This document shows, piece by piece, positions 34,801-42,103 of a stretch of DNA of 64,000 nt. Position 1 is the first letter of the stretch. Every line of letters begins with the position of its first letter. A program made the translations under genes and the position numbers. The notes under the pieces are model-generated. The model was not told the origin of the DNA. It saw only the letters and a program-made list of their open reading frames with translations, and did not search any database. Source of the DNA: JAJZQD01 sp021847735 (lineage in GTDB: Bacteria; Bacillota; Thermincolia; Thermincolales; UBA2595); NCBI GenBank assembly GCA_027324025.1, contig DAHVYW010000121.1, forward strand, positions 1 through 64,000, read 5' to 3'.

Positions 34801-34831
34801 AAAACAAACCCCCTCCTTAACGAGGGGGTTT
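34801..34831 (-). terminator. Strong intrinsic terminator after the ferredoxin gene
   Basis: On the minus strand AAACCCCCTC pairs perfectly with GAGGGGGTTT around a 6-nt loop, followed by GTTTTAG. It lies 5 bp past the ferredoxin stop and ends the pyrH-frr-ferredoxin unit. Confidence 0.9.
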
Positions 34832-34836
34832 ATTGA

Positions 34837-35004
34837 TTACTCTTCAACAATTGCTCCTGTGGGGCAGGCTTCGGCGCAAGCGCCGCAATCAGCGCACTCG
34901 TCAGCCTTAATCTTATAGATGTCGCCTTCCTCAATAGCTCCGTTCGGGCATGTATCCAAACAAGTACCACAAGCCACACATTCGTCAGTTATCTTATATG
35001 CCAT
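34837..35004 (-). CDS. 2[4Fe-4S] ferredoxin
   Basis: A 55-aa clostridial-type ferredoxin with two CxxCxxCxxxCP motifs: CVACGTCLDTCPNGAI and CADCGACAEACPTGAI. It is a low-potential electron carrier for anaerobic metabolism. The ATG at 35004 has AAAGGAGGTG at ideal distance; a longer upstream extension is not supported. The start overlaps the preceding 74-codon gene by 11 nt. Placement between frr and uppS is not the B. subtilis arrangement. Confidence 0.95.
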   Translation of the reverse strand: MAYKITDECVACGTCLDTCPNGAIEEGDIYKIKADECADCGACAEACPTGAIVEE

Positions 35005-35218
35005 ATTGAACACCTCCTTTCCCGTAATCCTGAAATGCAACAACAACCTTGAGTCCCGCCTCACCAACGGGGGAGAGGCGCAAAACCCTGGCTATTCCCA
35101 ACGGTTCTGTCGCGTTAACAGGCTTTGTTATTAATATTTTATCAATAAAAAAGCCTTTATCCCTGATCTCAGACAAGGCTTCATCAAGGATCAAACCTAT
35201 TACGTCAGGTGGCTCCAT
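34994..35218 (-). CDS. Small PASTA-like protein
   Basis: A 74-aa soluble protein. VIGLILDEALSEIRDKGFFI resembles the first helix and strand of a PASTA domain (V.GL...EA...L...G), followed by strands ending in LKVVVAFQDYG. Stand-alone PASTA-like proteins are of unknown function; extracellular PASTA repeats in kinases and PBPs bind cell-wall material, but no signal peptide is seen here. Located between frr (9 bp upstream) and the ferredoxin gene, which it overlaps by 11 nt, suggesting coupled translation with ferredoxin. Family assignment is tentative. Confidence 0.7.
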   Translation of the reverse strand: MEPPDVIGLILDEALSEIRDKGFFIDKILITKPVNATEPLGIARVLRLSPVGEAGLKVVVAFQDYGKGGVQYGI

Positions 35219-35227
35219 GTATCCCCA

Positions 35228-35782
35228 TCAGACCTCCATAATTTCCTGCTCTTTGTGTTCCAAAACATGTTCGACTTCTTTGACGTATTTGTCTGTCATC
35301 TTTTGTACATCATCCTGGGCCCTTTTTTCGTCATCTTCGGAAACCTGCTTTTCCTTTTCCAGGGCTTTCAAATGTTCGTTGGCGTCTCTCCTGATATTTC
35401 GGAGGGCAACTCTCGTTTCTTCGGCTTTCTTTTTGGCAACCTTCACTAACTCGTTTCTTCTTTCCTGAGTGAGCTGGGGAATAGCCAACCTAATTACAAT
35501 TCCGTCATTACTCGGGTTTAAGCCCAAATCAGATTTTTGAATAGCCTTTTCAATAGTCGCCATACCGCTCTTATCCCATGGTTGAATAACGAGCAAACGC
35601 GGCTCTGGTACAGATATTTTTGCCATCTGGTTAATCGGTGTAGGAGTGCCATAATAATCAACCATCACTTTATCAAGCAGTGACGGTGTGGCCCGCCCTG
35701 CCCTCATGGAAGCAAAATCTTTGCGCAAGACTTCAATGGCCTTTTTCATCTTTTCTTCAGCTTCACCGACTACTTCCTTCAT
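35228..35782 (-). CDS. frr: Ribosome recycling factor
   Basis: RRF splits post-termination ribosomes together with EF-G. 184 aa with the conserved LRKDFASMRAGRATPSLLDK and MVDYYGTPTPINQMAKISVP at the N terminus and RRDANEHLKALEKEK near the hinge. ATG at 35782 overlaps the A of the pyrH TGA stop (TGATG), so translation is coupled; a GTG one codon earlier is an alternative. Confidence 0.97.
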   Translation of the reverse strand: MKEVVGEAEEKMKKAIEVLRKDFASMRAGRATPSLLDKVMVDYYGTPTPINQMAKISVPEPRLLVIQPWDKSGMATIEKAIQKSDLGLNPSNDGIVIRLAIPQLTQERRNELVKVAKKKAEETRVALRNIRRDANEHLKALEKEKQVSEDDEKRAQDDVQKMTDKYVKEVEHVLEHKEQEIMEV

Positions 35783-36507
35783 CACTTAACTTCACCCCCG
35801 ACAAATGTACCAATATTTTCCCCCATTACCACACGCTTTATGTTACCCTTTTCATTAAGGTTAAATACAATAATGGGTATTTTGTTATCCATACAAAGGG
35901 AAGTGGCGGTTGAATCCATAACACCCAAACCCTGGTTAAGAACATCGATGTATGACAGTTCAGTATAGCGACGGGCGTCCGGATTTTTGACCGGGTCAGA
36001 GTCATAAACCCCGTCAACCTGCTTAGCCATAAGAATAACGTCTGCTTCAATTTCCGCCGCCCTCAGAGCGGCCGTAGTATCAGTTGAAAAATAGGGGTTA
36101 CCCGTCCCCGCACCGAAAATTACAACCCTGCCTTTTTCCAGATGCCTCATAGCCCTGCGGCGGATGTATGGTTCTGCCACCTCACGCATCTCTATTGCAG
36201 TAAGTACTCTTGTATCGACATCAAGTTTTTCAAGGGCATCCTGTAAGGCCAACGAGTTCATCACAGTAGCCATCATACCCATGTAATCGGCGGTAGCCCT
36301 GTCCATCCCCTTAGCACTTCCGGCAATACCACGCCAGAGGTTGCCCCCGCCGACAACGATGCTTGTTTCGATACTATGGGAGATTAGTTCCTTGATCTGT
36401 TCCGCAATCGAAATAACCGTCTCCGGGTCAATACCAAATCCCTTTTTCCCGGCCAATGCCTCTCCGCTAAGTTTCAGCACAACTCTTTTATATTTGGGCT
36501 TCTGCAT
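35782..36507 (-). CDS. pyrH: UMP kinase
   Basis: Phosphorylates UMP to UDP for pyrimidine nucleotide supply. 241 aa, amino acid kinase fold: VVLKLSGEALAGKKGFGI, IVVGGGNLWRGIAG, GAGTGNPYFSTDTTAALRA and KVDGVY-like KQVDGVYDSDPVKNP. Order tsf-pyrH-frr is conserved. A strong palindromic terminator separates it from tsf, so a promoter may lie in 36508-36593, not clearly recognised. Confidence 0.97.
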   Translation of the reverse strand: MQKPKYKRVVLKLSGEALAGKKGFGIDPETVISIAEQIKELISHSIETSIVVGGGNLWRGIAGSAKGMDRATADYMGMMATVMNSLALQDALEKLDVDTRVLTAIEMREVAEPYIRRRAMRHLEKGRVVIFGAGTGNPYFSTDTTAALRAAEIEADVILMAKQVDGVYDSDPVKNPDARRYTELSYIDVLNQGLGVMDSTATSLCMDNKIPIIVFNLNEKGNIKRVVMGENIGTFVGGEVK

Positions 36508-36593
36508 TCTGCTAAGTTACCTCCCATTATTACTCTGAATAGTGTTCTACATGATAGAAGAAAATCCTTTTTGGAAAATCTTTTTTTTTTTTT

Positions 36594-36630
36594 GAAAAAG
36601 AGAGAACACTCTGAGTGTTCTCTCTTTTTC
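36594..36630. terminator. Perfect 17-bp palindromic terminator between tsf and pyrH
   Basis: GAAAAAGAGAGAACACT (36594-36610) and AGTGTTCTCTCTTTTTC (36614-36630) pair perfectly around CTG. It carries A-runs and T-runs on both sides, so it could work in either direction; the relevant gene is tsf on the minus strand, whose stop is 29 bp away. A run of 13 T lies next to it at 36581-36593. Confidence 0.88.
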
Positions 36631-36658
36631 AAAATGCCTATAACTCAAGCCGCCAAAC

Positions 36659-37546
36659 TTAACACTTCTTTTGCATTGCTTCGACTTCAGCCGCGAAATC
36701 ATTGTCCCTCTTTTGCAGGCCTTCACCCATTTCAAAACGAACGAACCGGGATATTTCCACCTGATTTTCGTTAAGCATTTTCTTTACATTCATATCAGGA
36801 TCTTTGATAAAGGGCTGTTCTACCAGGCAAATATCCTTGAAGAATTTTTCAATTCTGCCGGCAACCATTTTTTCTGCAATATTTGCCGGTTTGCCTTCAT
36901 TCATAGCTTGAACTTTTAGAATCTCTTTTTCCTTCTCAACTGTTTCGGCAGGCACCTGCTCTCTGGTGACAAACTCCGGCCTGGAAGCTGCAACTTGCAT
37001 GGCCATGTCTTTAGCCACCTCCAGCAATTTGGCACCGCTTCCTGTTACCTCTACCAATACACCAATCCGTCCGGCCCCATGGATATATGATTCAACTGCC
37101 CCTTCTGGCGTAGTAACCAATTCAAAACGACGGACAGAGATATTTTCACCTATTTTAGCGATTTTTTCCGTTACCAGGTCACCGATTGTGCCTGATTCAT
37201 TTTTGGCCTGTAACAATTCTTCCACGGTAGCAGGGGAACTGTTTAAAACAGCATCGGCGATCTTCTCAACGAAAGCTCTAAATTCATCATTGTTTGCCAC
37301 AAAGTCAGTCTCGCAGTTTACTTCAACCATAGCAGCTTTTTTATTTCCCGGTGCTACTTTAGCCACAACCAGACCCTCTGCGGCAATCCGGCCGGCTTTC
37401 TTGGCCGCGGCGGCCAGGCCTTTTTCTCTTAAGTATTCTGTAGCTTTCTCCATGTCTCCTTCAGTTTCACCCAGGGCTTTTTTACAGTCCATCATCCCGG
37501 CCCCGGTACGTTCCCGCAGTTCCTTTACCATTGCAGCAGTAACCAT
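36659..37546 (-). CDS. tsf: Elongation factor Ts
   Basis: EF-Ts recycles EF-Tu by nucleotide exchange. 295 aa. N-terminal MVKELRERTGAGMMDCKKAL, core contact region NCETDFVANNDEFRAFVEKI (the TDFVA motif), and a full-length dimerisation region. GGAGG precedes the ATG. It lies 72 bp after rpsB, a gap that itself contains an attenuator-like hairpin. Confidence 0.97.
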   Translation of the reverse strand: MVTAAMVKELRERTGAGMMDCKKALGETEGDMEKATEYLREKGLAAAAKKAGRIAAEGLVVAKVAPGNKKAAMVEVNCETDFVANNDEFRAFVEKIADAVLNSSPATVEELLQAKNESGTIGDLVTEKIAKIGENISVRRFELVTTPEGAVESYIHGAGRIGVLVEVTGSGAKLLEVAKDMAMQVAASRPEFVTREQVPAETVEKEKEILKVQAMNEGKPANIAEKMVAGRIEKFFKDICLVEQPFIKDPDMNVKKMLNENQVEISRFVRFEMGEGLQKRDNDFAAEVEAMQKKC

Positions 37547-37562
37547 TAAAATTTTCCTCCTT

Positions 37563-37610
37563 AAAAAAATAAGGGTGACTGAAGGGCTCCAATTTACCCC
37601 AGGTCACCCT
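37563..37610 (-). terminator. Attenuator-like hairpin between rpsB and tsf
   Basis: On the minus strand AGGGTGAC (37610-37603) pairs perfectly with GTCACCCT (37579-37572) across a 23-nt loop, followed by TATTTTTTT. This looks like a partial terminator setting the S2 to EF-Ts ratio. tsf translation starts 17 bp after the T-run. Confidence 0.65.
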
Positions 37611-37618
37611 ACGTTGTT

Positions 37619-38332
37619 TTATTCTCCAACAACAGCCTCTTCGGCATCGTTGCCCTGGTTACCTTCCATTACGGCCTCAGCCATCTTTGCTGTTAATAAT
37701 CTAACTGCCCTGATAGCATCATCATTGCCGGGAATTACTAAATCTATTTCGTCTGGGTCACAGTTTGTGTCAACAATTGCTACAATAGGAATCCCCAGTT
37801 TCCTTGCTTCGGCAACGGCTATCCGTTCCTTCCTGGGATCAATTATGAATAATGCGCCGGGAAGGCTTTTCATGTCCTTAATGCCGCCGAGAAACTTTTC
37901 GAGTTTCTCTTTTTCATGCATTAAGTTAGCGACTTCCTTCTTCGGCAGAACTTGGAACGTCCCGTCCGCTTCCATTTTCTCCAGAACGTGCAATCTGTCG
38001 ATGCGCCTTCTGATAGTCTGGAAGTTGGTCAATGTACCACCGAGCCAACGCTGGTTGACATAGAACATTCCACAACGGCCGGCTTCTTCTCTCACGGCAT
38101 CTTGGGCCTGTTTCTTTGTTCCAACGAAGAGAATGGTTTTCCCTTCACCGATTAAGTCTCTTACAAAGAAGTAAGCTTCATCAACTTTCTTGACAGTTTT
38201 CTGTAAATCAATGATGTAAATCCCGTTTCGGTCGGTAAAAATATACTCGGCCATTTTGGGATTCCACCTACGGGTTTGGTGACCAAAGTGAACTCCGGCT
38301 TCCAATAATTGTTTCATGGAAATTACAGCCAT
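37619..38332 (-). CDS. rpsB: 30S ribosomal protein S2
   Basis: 237 aa. AVISMKQLLEAGVHFGHQTR, RWNPKMAEYIFTDRNGIYII, YVNQRWLGGTLTNFQTI and GIPIVAIVDTNCDPDEIDLV are diagnostic. ATG at 38332 has GGAGGTGA at proper spacing; the upstream GTG at 38341 lies within that site. It begins the translation-factor group downstream of the flagellar/chemotaxis operon, the conserved Bacillota order, with its own promoter and leader. Confidence 0.97.
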   Translation of the reverse strand: MAVISMKQLLEAGVHFGHQTRRWNPKMAEYIFTDRNGIYIIDLQKTVKKVDEAYFFVRDLIGEGKTILFVGTKKQAQDAVREEAGRCGMFYVNQRWLGGTLTNFQTIRRRIDRLHVLEKMEADGTFQVLPKKEVANLMHEKEKLEKFLGGIKDMKSLPGALFIIDPRKERIAVAEARKLGIPIVAIVDTNCDPDEIDLVIPGNDDAIRAVRLLTAKMAEAVMEGNQGNDAEEAVVGE

Positions 38333-38385
38333 TGGAGTCACCTCCTCTCTTATCGGTTTTTAGTCCTCCGTTCCATTCATCTTTC

Positions 38386-38416
38386 TGTAGTTCCATCTTG
38401 CGATGGCACCACTACA
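38386..38416 (-). promoter_or_regulatory. Structured hairpin in the rpsB leader
   Basis: On the minus strand TGTAGT pairs with ACTACA, enclosing CCATC-GCAA-GATGG, a hairpin with a GNRA tetraloop. It lies between the predicted promoter and the S2 ribosome site. It could be an S2 autoregulatory element; leaders of this gene are autoregulated in other bacteria, but sequence similarity to those was not checked. Confidence 0.55.
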
Positions 38417-38452
38417 AAAATCCAGAAACGTGTGTATTTAACACCATTCGAT

Positions 38453-38481
38453 ATTTTAACATAAAAAACTGGGGAACGCAA
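38453..38481 (-). promoter_or_regulatory. Sigma-A-type promoter for rpsB-tsf
   Basis: On the minus strand TTGCGT (38481-38476) and TAAAAT (38458-38453) are separated by 17 bp. The start would lie near 38446, giving a leader of ~115 nt before rpsB. Confidence 0.72.
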
Positions 38482-38486
38482 CCAAT

Positions 38487-38711
38487 ATTATTATATTATT
38501 GAACTGATTTTATACGGCGGAATGCCACTGTTTTGTGTTTTTTGCTGTACCTTCTGGCCTCTGTGGCAAAGCGTCTCTATGCCTCACGGCTCCGAGAAGG
38601 CAGGAGGAAGGCAATCCGCAAACTTTCGGATTATATCTCCATCCGCATTCATCTGTGGCCGTTTTATCAATCAAATTCTTCTGTAAAGGCATAGAACGGA
38701 GCGTGGATAAC
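38487..38711. other. Unassigned structured intergenic region
   Basis: About 225 bp between the chemotaxis operon terminator and the rpsB promoter with no convincing gene. It contains several pairing segments: CCTTCT and AGAAGG enclosing a GCCTC-rich section, and AATCCG/CGGATT around an 8-nt loop near 38619-38638. A 67-codon minus-strand reading frame (38510-38713) exists but has no ribosome site and no recognisable domain. It could be a decayed repeat, a small RNA or a relic gene. Confidence 0.4.
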
Positions 38712-38737
38712 AAAAAAGACAGGTCATTTTCCTGCCT
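38712..38737 (-). terminator. Terminator of the flagellar/chemotaxis operon
   Basis: On the minus strand AGGCAGG (38737-38731) pairs with CCTGTCT (38723-38717) including one G-U pair. It is followed by six T. The stem overlaps the TAA of the last gene, the MltG-like protein. Confidence 0.82.
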
Positions 38738-39240
38738 TAACCCCTTTTCCTTGCAGTCAGTATTTTCAATATTTCTTCCAGGTCCCCGCCGGCCGGTACC
38801 TTAAATGTTCCGTTTTGAAGCCTGGCCTGGGCATGATGTTCGTCAACCACTTTTAAAAACTCATGCTGGTCCCTGATAGCGCCTTTTTCCTCCAGTTCCC
38901 TGGCAACCGCTTCAGAACCCATCCCCGATGTAACAGTAATAGAAACGCTTTGGTGGGTGGGCTGCGGAACGGCCGGAACCTCACCCTGGGATGGTTCCTT
39001 GGCGGGTTCCTGTACTGGTTCTTTCACCTTTGCAACCGGTGTCGGGCTTTTTTCGGCACTGTCGTTATTAGTACTGCTTTCGGTGGCCGGGGTTTGTACA
39101 ACCATGCCAAGTTTAGCGGCCCTGGCCATGATTTCTTCGTCACTTAAAACCCCGGTCCCAAAAACCGATACCAGGACAGCGCTGATAATAAAACCTATCC
39201 CTATTCCCAACAGAAATTCCTTTTTCAAAAAATTACGCAT
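38737..39240 (-). CDS. MltG/YceG-like N-terminal domain membrane protein
   Basis: A ~167-aa protein with one N-terminal membrane helix (LLGIGIGFIISAVLVSVFG), a Pro/Glu/Lys-rich linker (~55-95), and a C-terminal ~70-residue domain. That domain (VTSGMGSEAVARELEEKGAI ... FLKVVDEH) resembles the LysM-like N-terminal subdomain of endolytic transglycosylase MltG. The catalytic YceG domain is absent, so lytic activity is not expected. An ATG at 39240 (AGGTGA 7 nt upstream) overlaps the DUF6115 gene's end by 8 nt. Such stubs are known in sporulating Bacillota; function unknown. Confidence 0.72.
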   Translation of the reverse strand: MRNFLKKEFLLGIGIGFIISAVLVSVFGTGVLSDEEIMARAAKLGMVVQTPATESSTNNDSAEKSPTPVAKVKEPVQEPAKEPSQGEVPAVPQPTHQSVSITVTSGMGSEAVARELEEKGAIRDQHEFLKVVDEHHAQARLQNGTFKVPAGGDLEEILKILTARKRG

Positions 39241-40054
39241 TTGCTTCTTCACCTTTACGTTTCAACTGAAGGATTAGCCTTACTTCACCCCTGCCGATTT
39301 TCATCTGTTTGGCTATATCTTCTTCGGAATAACCCATTTTAGCCATAGCATAAACCATCTGGTGTTTGGGCGGTATTTCTACATCTGGCTCGCTGTTGCC
39401 GGCCACAGGCTTCAAATCACCAAAACTGTCTTTCCGCCGGGGAAATATAATTGTATTGCTGGTATCCAACTTTTTGGAACCGGCTTTTTGTTTCAACAGA
39501 CTTGAATGATCACCGGATTTGGGAACTGTATCTTCTTTACCGCCGGCAGCTGAATTTTTATGACCGACTTCAACCGCGTCTTCGTCATCCTCTTGAACCG
39601 CGTCTCCGCCGTCCTCTTCAACCAGGTCTTCGCCGTCCTCTTCAGCCATATCTTTGTCTTTGGCAACAAATTCCGCCTCGGTGTCCAGAGTATCTTCTGT
39701 CTCTCCCTGAGGTAAAGGGTTCGAAAGGCCTGCCCCCGTTAAATCGTCTGACACCGGCTCCCCTGCATTGGTAGTTGGGAAACCGGTTTCAGCTTCATGA
39801 TTATCCTGGGTTTTCTCCTCTTTCTCCAATTTCCTGGCTTCTTCTACCCTGGAAGATATCTCTTCTACGACCATTTCTGACACTGTTTCCAGCTCTTCAA
39901 GCAAGGTACCGACTTCCTGTTTTACTTCAACAAGTTCATCCCGTACCTGTTTCAGTTCCTGAAGCTGTTTTTGCTGCTCGGCAGACTGCCCCCGGCCTGT
40001 CCAAAAAGCCCAAGCCACAAAAACAATCCCTACAATTATTAAAATATTAGCCAA
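39233..40054 (-). CDS. DUF6115-type membrane-anchored coiled-coil protein
   Basis: A 273-aa protein with an N-terminal membrane helix (ANILIIVGIVFVAWAFW), a coiled coil (~23-85, QKQLQELKQVRDELVEVKQE) and a long acidic low-complexity linker encoded partly by a 24-bp triple repeat. A C-terminal helix-turn-helix-like DUF6115 module (~230-270) reads MVYAMAKMGYSEEDIAKQMK followed by IGRGEVRLIL. DUF6115 proteins are common at the end of chemotaxis operons of Bacillota beside sigD; the role is not established. The hydrophobic helix argues against a freely diffusing regulator. Confidence 0.72.
   Translation of the reverse strand: MANILIIVGIVFVAWAFWTGRGQSAEQQKQLQELKQVRDELVEVKQEVGTLLEELETVSEMVVEEISSRVEEARKLEKEEKTQDNHEAETGFPTTNAGEPVSDDLTGAGLSNPLPQGETEDTLDTEAEFVAKDKDMAEEDGEDLVEEDGGDAVQEDDEDAVEVGHKNSAAGGKEDTVPKSGDHSSLLKQKAGSKKLDTSNTIIFPRRKDSFGDLKPVAGNSEPDVEIPPKHQMVYAMAKMGYSEEDIAKQMKIGRGEVRLILQLKRKGEEANA
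39569..39640. repeat. Three tandem 24-bp units in the DUF6115 gene linker
   Basis: Units start at 39569, 39593 and 39617, each of the form ttcaaccgcgtcttcgtcat plus cctc with a few substitutions. They encode acidic octapeptides of the type EDDEDAVE/EDGGDAVQ/EDGEDLVE on the minus strand. Likely slippage-expanded linker. Confidence 0.85.
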
Positions 40055-40075
40055 TTCCTCACACCCTCGAAAAAA

Positions 40076-40396
40076 CTATATTTTAATGTCCAGCAGGTTC
40101 CCTTTACCAGGATCTTTAACATTTACCTTGACCTTATCTTCCTGCTTGTCTTTGCCTCGTTTGCTGCCTTCATCGCCTTGGGCCTGACTTTTTCCCTGAG
40201 CCTCTTTATCAACTTTATTGCCTTCTGATTTGTTGGTATTTTGTACCTGTTGGCGCTGCAATTCGGACTGTTTTTGCAGTTGCGCGGCAAATTGCTGCTG
40301 TTGAGTCTGGCCCTGCTGGTTCTGGACGGGTTGGTTCCGGTTGACCTCTGACACCTGGGGAAGCATCACCTGTATATCAACAGAACGCAAAGACAT
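40076..40396 (-). CDS. Gln-rich low-complexity protein
   Basis: A ~106-aa protein not recognised as a known family. The first ~22 residues (MSLRSVDIQVMLPQVSEVNR) resemble the short conserved start of small proteins found next to sigD in related Bacillota. The rest is a Gln-rich stretch (~30-60) and a Lys/Asp/Glu-rich region ending in GNLLDIKI. No signal peptide or membrane segment. It lies 19 bp after the FapA gene and 22 bp before the DUF6115 gene, so it is probably expressed with the chemotaxis operon. Confidence 0.6.
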   Translation of the reverse strand: MSLRSVDIQVMLPQVSEVNRNQPVQNQQGQTQQQQFAAQLQKQSELQRQQVQNTNKSEGNKVDKEAQGKSQAQGDEGSKRGKDKQEDKVKVNVKDPGKGNLLDIKI

Positions 40397-40414
40397 TTGT
40401 TTCACCACCTAACA

Positions 40415-42085
40415 TTATCTGTAGGAGGAAACTTTAATATCCTCCCCGACCTTTGTCAGACACGCAAAGTTGTAATCATCGTGAACTTGCATATACGCCG
40501 AACCAATTGTAACCTTAGTTCCTGAATGGATTACTCCCTGGACCATAATCCGCCCGCGTTCCGACTGCTGTATTTGGAATTCGACGTTTTCAACACTTTG
40601 CTTCAACTGTTCAAGCTCCTCAGCGAGCTGCATTTGTATCCTGCTGACCCTTACCAGGACGGCCAGCTTATCAGGAGGCAGTTCTCCCTGAGTTTCCTTT
40701 ATGTAATTTAACAGTTTAACCGCCTTTTCGGCCTTTTCATAGTCCTGTTCTTTGGCCTGTTTTTCTTTGATAAGAGCCGAGTGTTCCTTTCGCAGTTCGG
40801 GGTTGATGCCAGTTTCTAATTCAGTCACAGTTGCAAGTGGAGAGCCCACAATTTTGCAGTTAATTTCTTCCCCGGCTCTCGATATTCCTCCCACGATGAC
40901 TCCTTTTCCGCCCACGACAATTGATTTTTTAGCACTCACCTTACTGTGCATAATGGCTTCACCTACAACGATGTCACCACCGGATTCCACTGAGGAATTT
41001 TCAATAAACCTTGTAAAGACGCTCTCTCCCGCTTTTATCTTAGATTTGGTTCTACCAACAATTCCATTCTTGACCTTCAGGTTTCCGGTACACTCCACAA
41101 CCCCGTCAGCAATGGTATTCATTACTTCGACATCGCCCTCGGCAATAACCTTAAAACCTTCCCGGACACTGCCTTTCACAATTACTGTACCGTTAAATTC
41201 GATATTTCCGGTATTAAAATCCACATCTCCCTTGACTTCGTACACATTGGAAACATTGATTTTGTTTCCGGACAGCAGCACATGGCCATTGGCGGTAGAT
41301 ACGGCAACGGAATTGTTTTCCCTTAGTTCAACATTCTTACCAATAGACAATTGAATGTCCTTTCCTGGCTTAGCCGGTACCTCTTCCCCAGTCACCATGC
41401 GACCGGGGGTCCCCTGTCCGGCCGGAATTTTTACGGCTAGAACCTCACCCTGTTCAACGTTCTGAATCAAATTGAGGCTATAATAATCTACCCTGCCGTC
41501 CACCATCTCCGTAGGTTTCCCTGGCAGCACATCGGTTGTAAACTTAAAATCAATCCTGGCATTCTCGCCGTCAATCGGTGCAGCCCCGCGGGCAATTACG
41601 AGAGGCTCACTGACCATCTGCATATTTACTGCTCTGTCAATAATGTCATCATTTATTCCGAAAATAACATTCTTTTCTTTCAGAGCATTTTCGATGTCCT
41701 GCCTGGTTACCGGCTGCCCTCCCTCGGGTGGGGATACCCTAAGATAGGCTTCCATTTTCGTGTTGTTTAGCTCAAGGTTTACCAACCCGTCCTGTTTTGT
41801 TTCCGGTTGAGGAGGAGCAATACACACCGGAACCCCATTCATTTCCGTGGCAGCTTGACGCACCTTCGAAAAGTCCAGATTCTGTATTTTACGTAATTCT
41901 ATGTCTTTGACCACCTGTTCGGGACTTTGGGGATTTTCCCCTGCTTGGGGAGAAAATACAGCTAAATAAACTCCATCATCTCTGTAATCCAACTTAACTA
42001 AATCGTTAGAGCGCTTATTAGTCATGTCATTGGCCCATTTTAAGACCTGGTCCATATCCGTGTTATTACCAAAACCATCTGACAT
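40415..42085 (-). CDS. FapA family (DUF342) protein, sigD-linked copy
   Basis: A 556-aa FapA protein. Residues ~1-105 are an extra N-terminal region absent from the copy at 3367-4806. The rest parallels that copy closely: KMEAYLRVSPPEGGQPVTRQ, DYYSLNLIQNVEQGEVLAVK, the beta-helix block with FNTGNIEFNGTVIVKGSVRE, the coiled coil (~425-505), and the terminal domain with GRIMVQGVIHSGTKVTIGSA. It directly follows sigD by 18 bp in the flagellar operon, supporting a motility or cell-pole function. The two copies are clearly paralogues, so duplication within the lineage is likely. Confidence 0.9.
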   Translation of the reverse strand: MSDGFGNNTDMDQVLKWANDMTNKRSNDLVKLDYRDDGVYLAVFSPQAGENPQSPEQVVKDIELRKIQNLDFSKVRQAATEMNGVPVCIAPPQPETKQDGLVNLELNNTKMEAYLRVSPPEGGQPVTRQDIENALKEKNVIFGINDDIIDRAVNMQMVSEPLVIARGAAPIDGENARIDFKFTTDVLPGKPTEMVDGRVDYYSLNLIQNVEQGEVLAVKIPAGQGTPGRMVTGEEVPAKPGKDIQLSIGKNVELRENNSVAVSTANGHVLLSGNKINVSNVYEVKGDVDFNTGNIEFNGTVIVKGSVREGFKVIAEGDVEVMNTIADGVVECTGNLKVKNGIVGRTKSKIKAGESVFTRFIENSSVESGGDIVVGEAIMHSKVSAKKSIVVGGKGVIVGGISRAGEEINCKIVGSPLATVTELETGINPELRKEHSALIKEKQAKEQDYEKAEKAVKLLNYIKETQGELPPDKLAVLVRVSRIQMQLAEELEQLKQSVENVEFQIQQSERGRIMVQGVIHSGTKVTIGSAYMQVHDDYNFACLTKVGEDIKVSSYR

Positions 42086-42103
42086 ACAATCACCCCCCTG
42101 CTT

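Noticed and set aside
38515..38640. Cobalamin riboswitch suggested by GCCACTGT and GAGAAGGC
   Set aside because: The order and spacing of the B12-box elements do not fit, and no B12-related gene lies downstream.
38510..38713. 67-codon minus-strand frame between the che operon and rpsB
   Set aside because: No ribosome binding site, no recognisable domain, and it overlaps the operon terminator. Kept only as an unassigned structured region.
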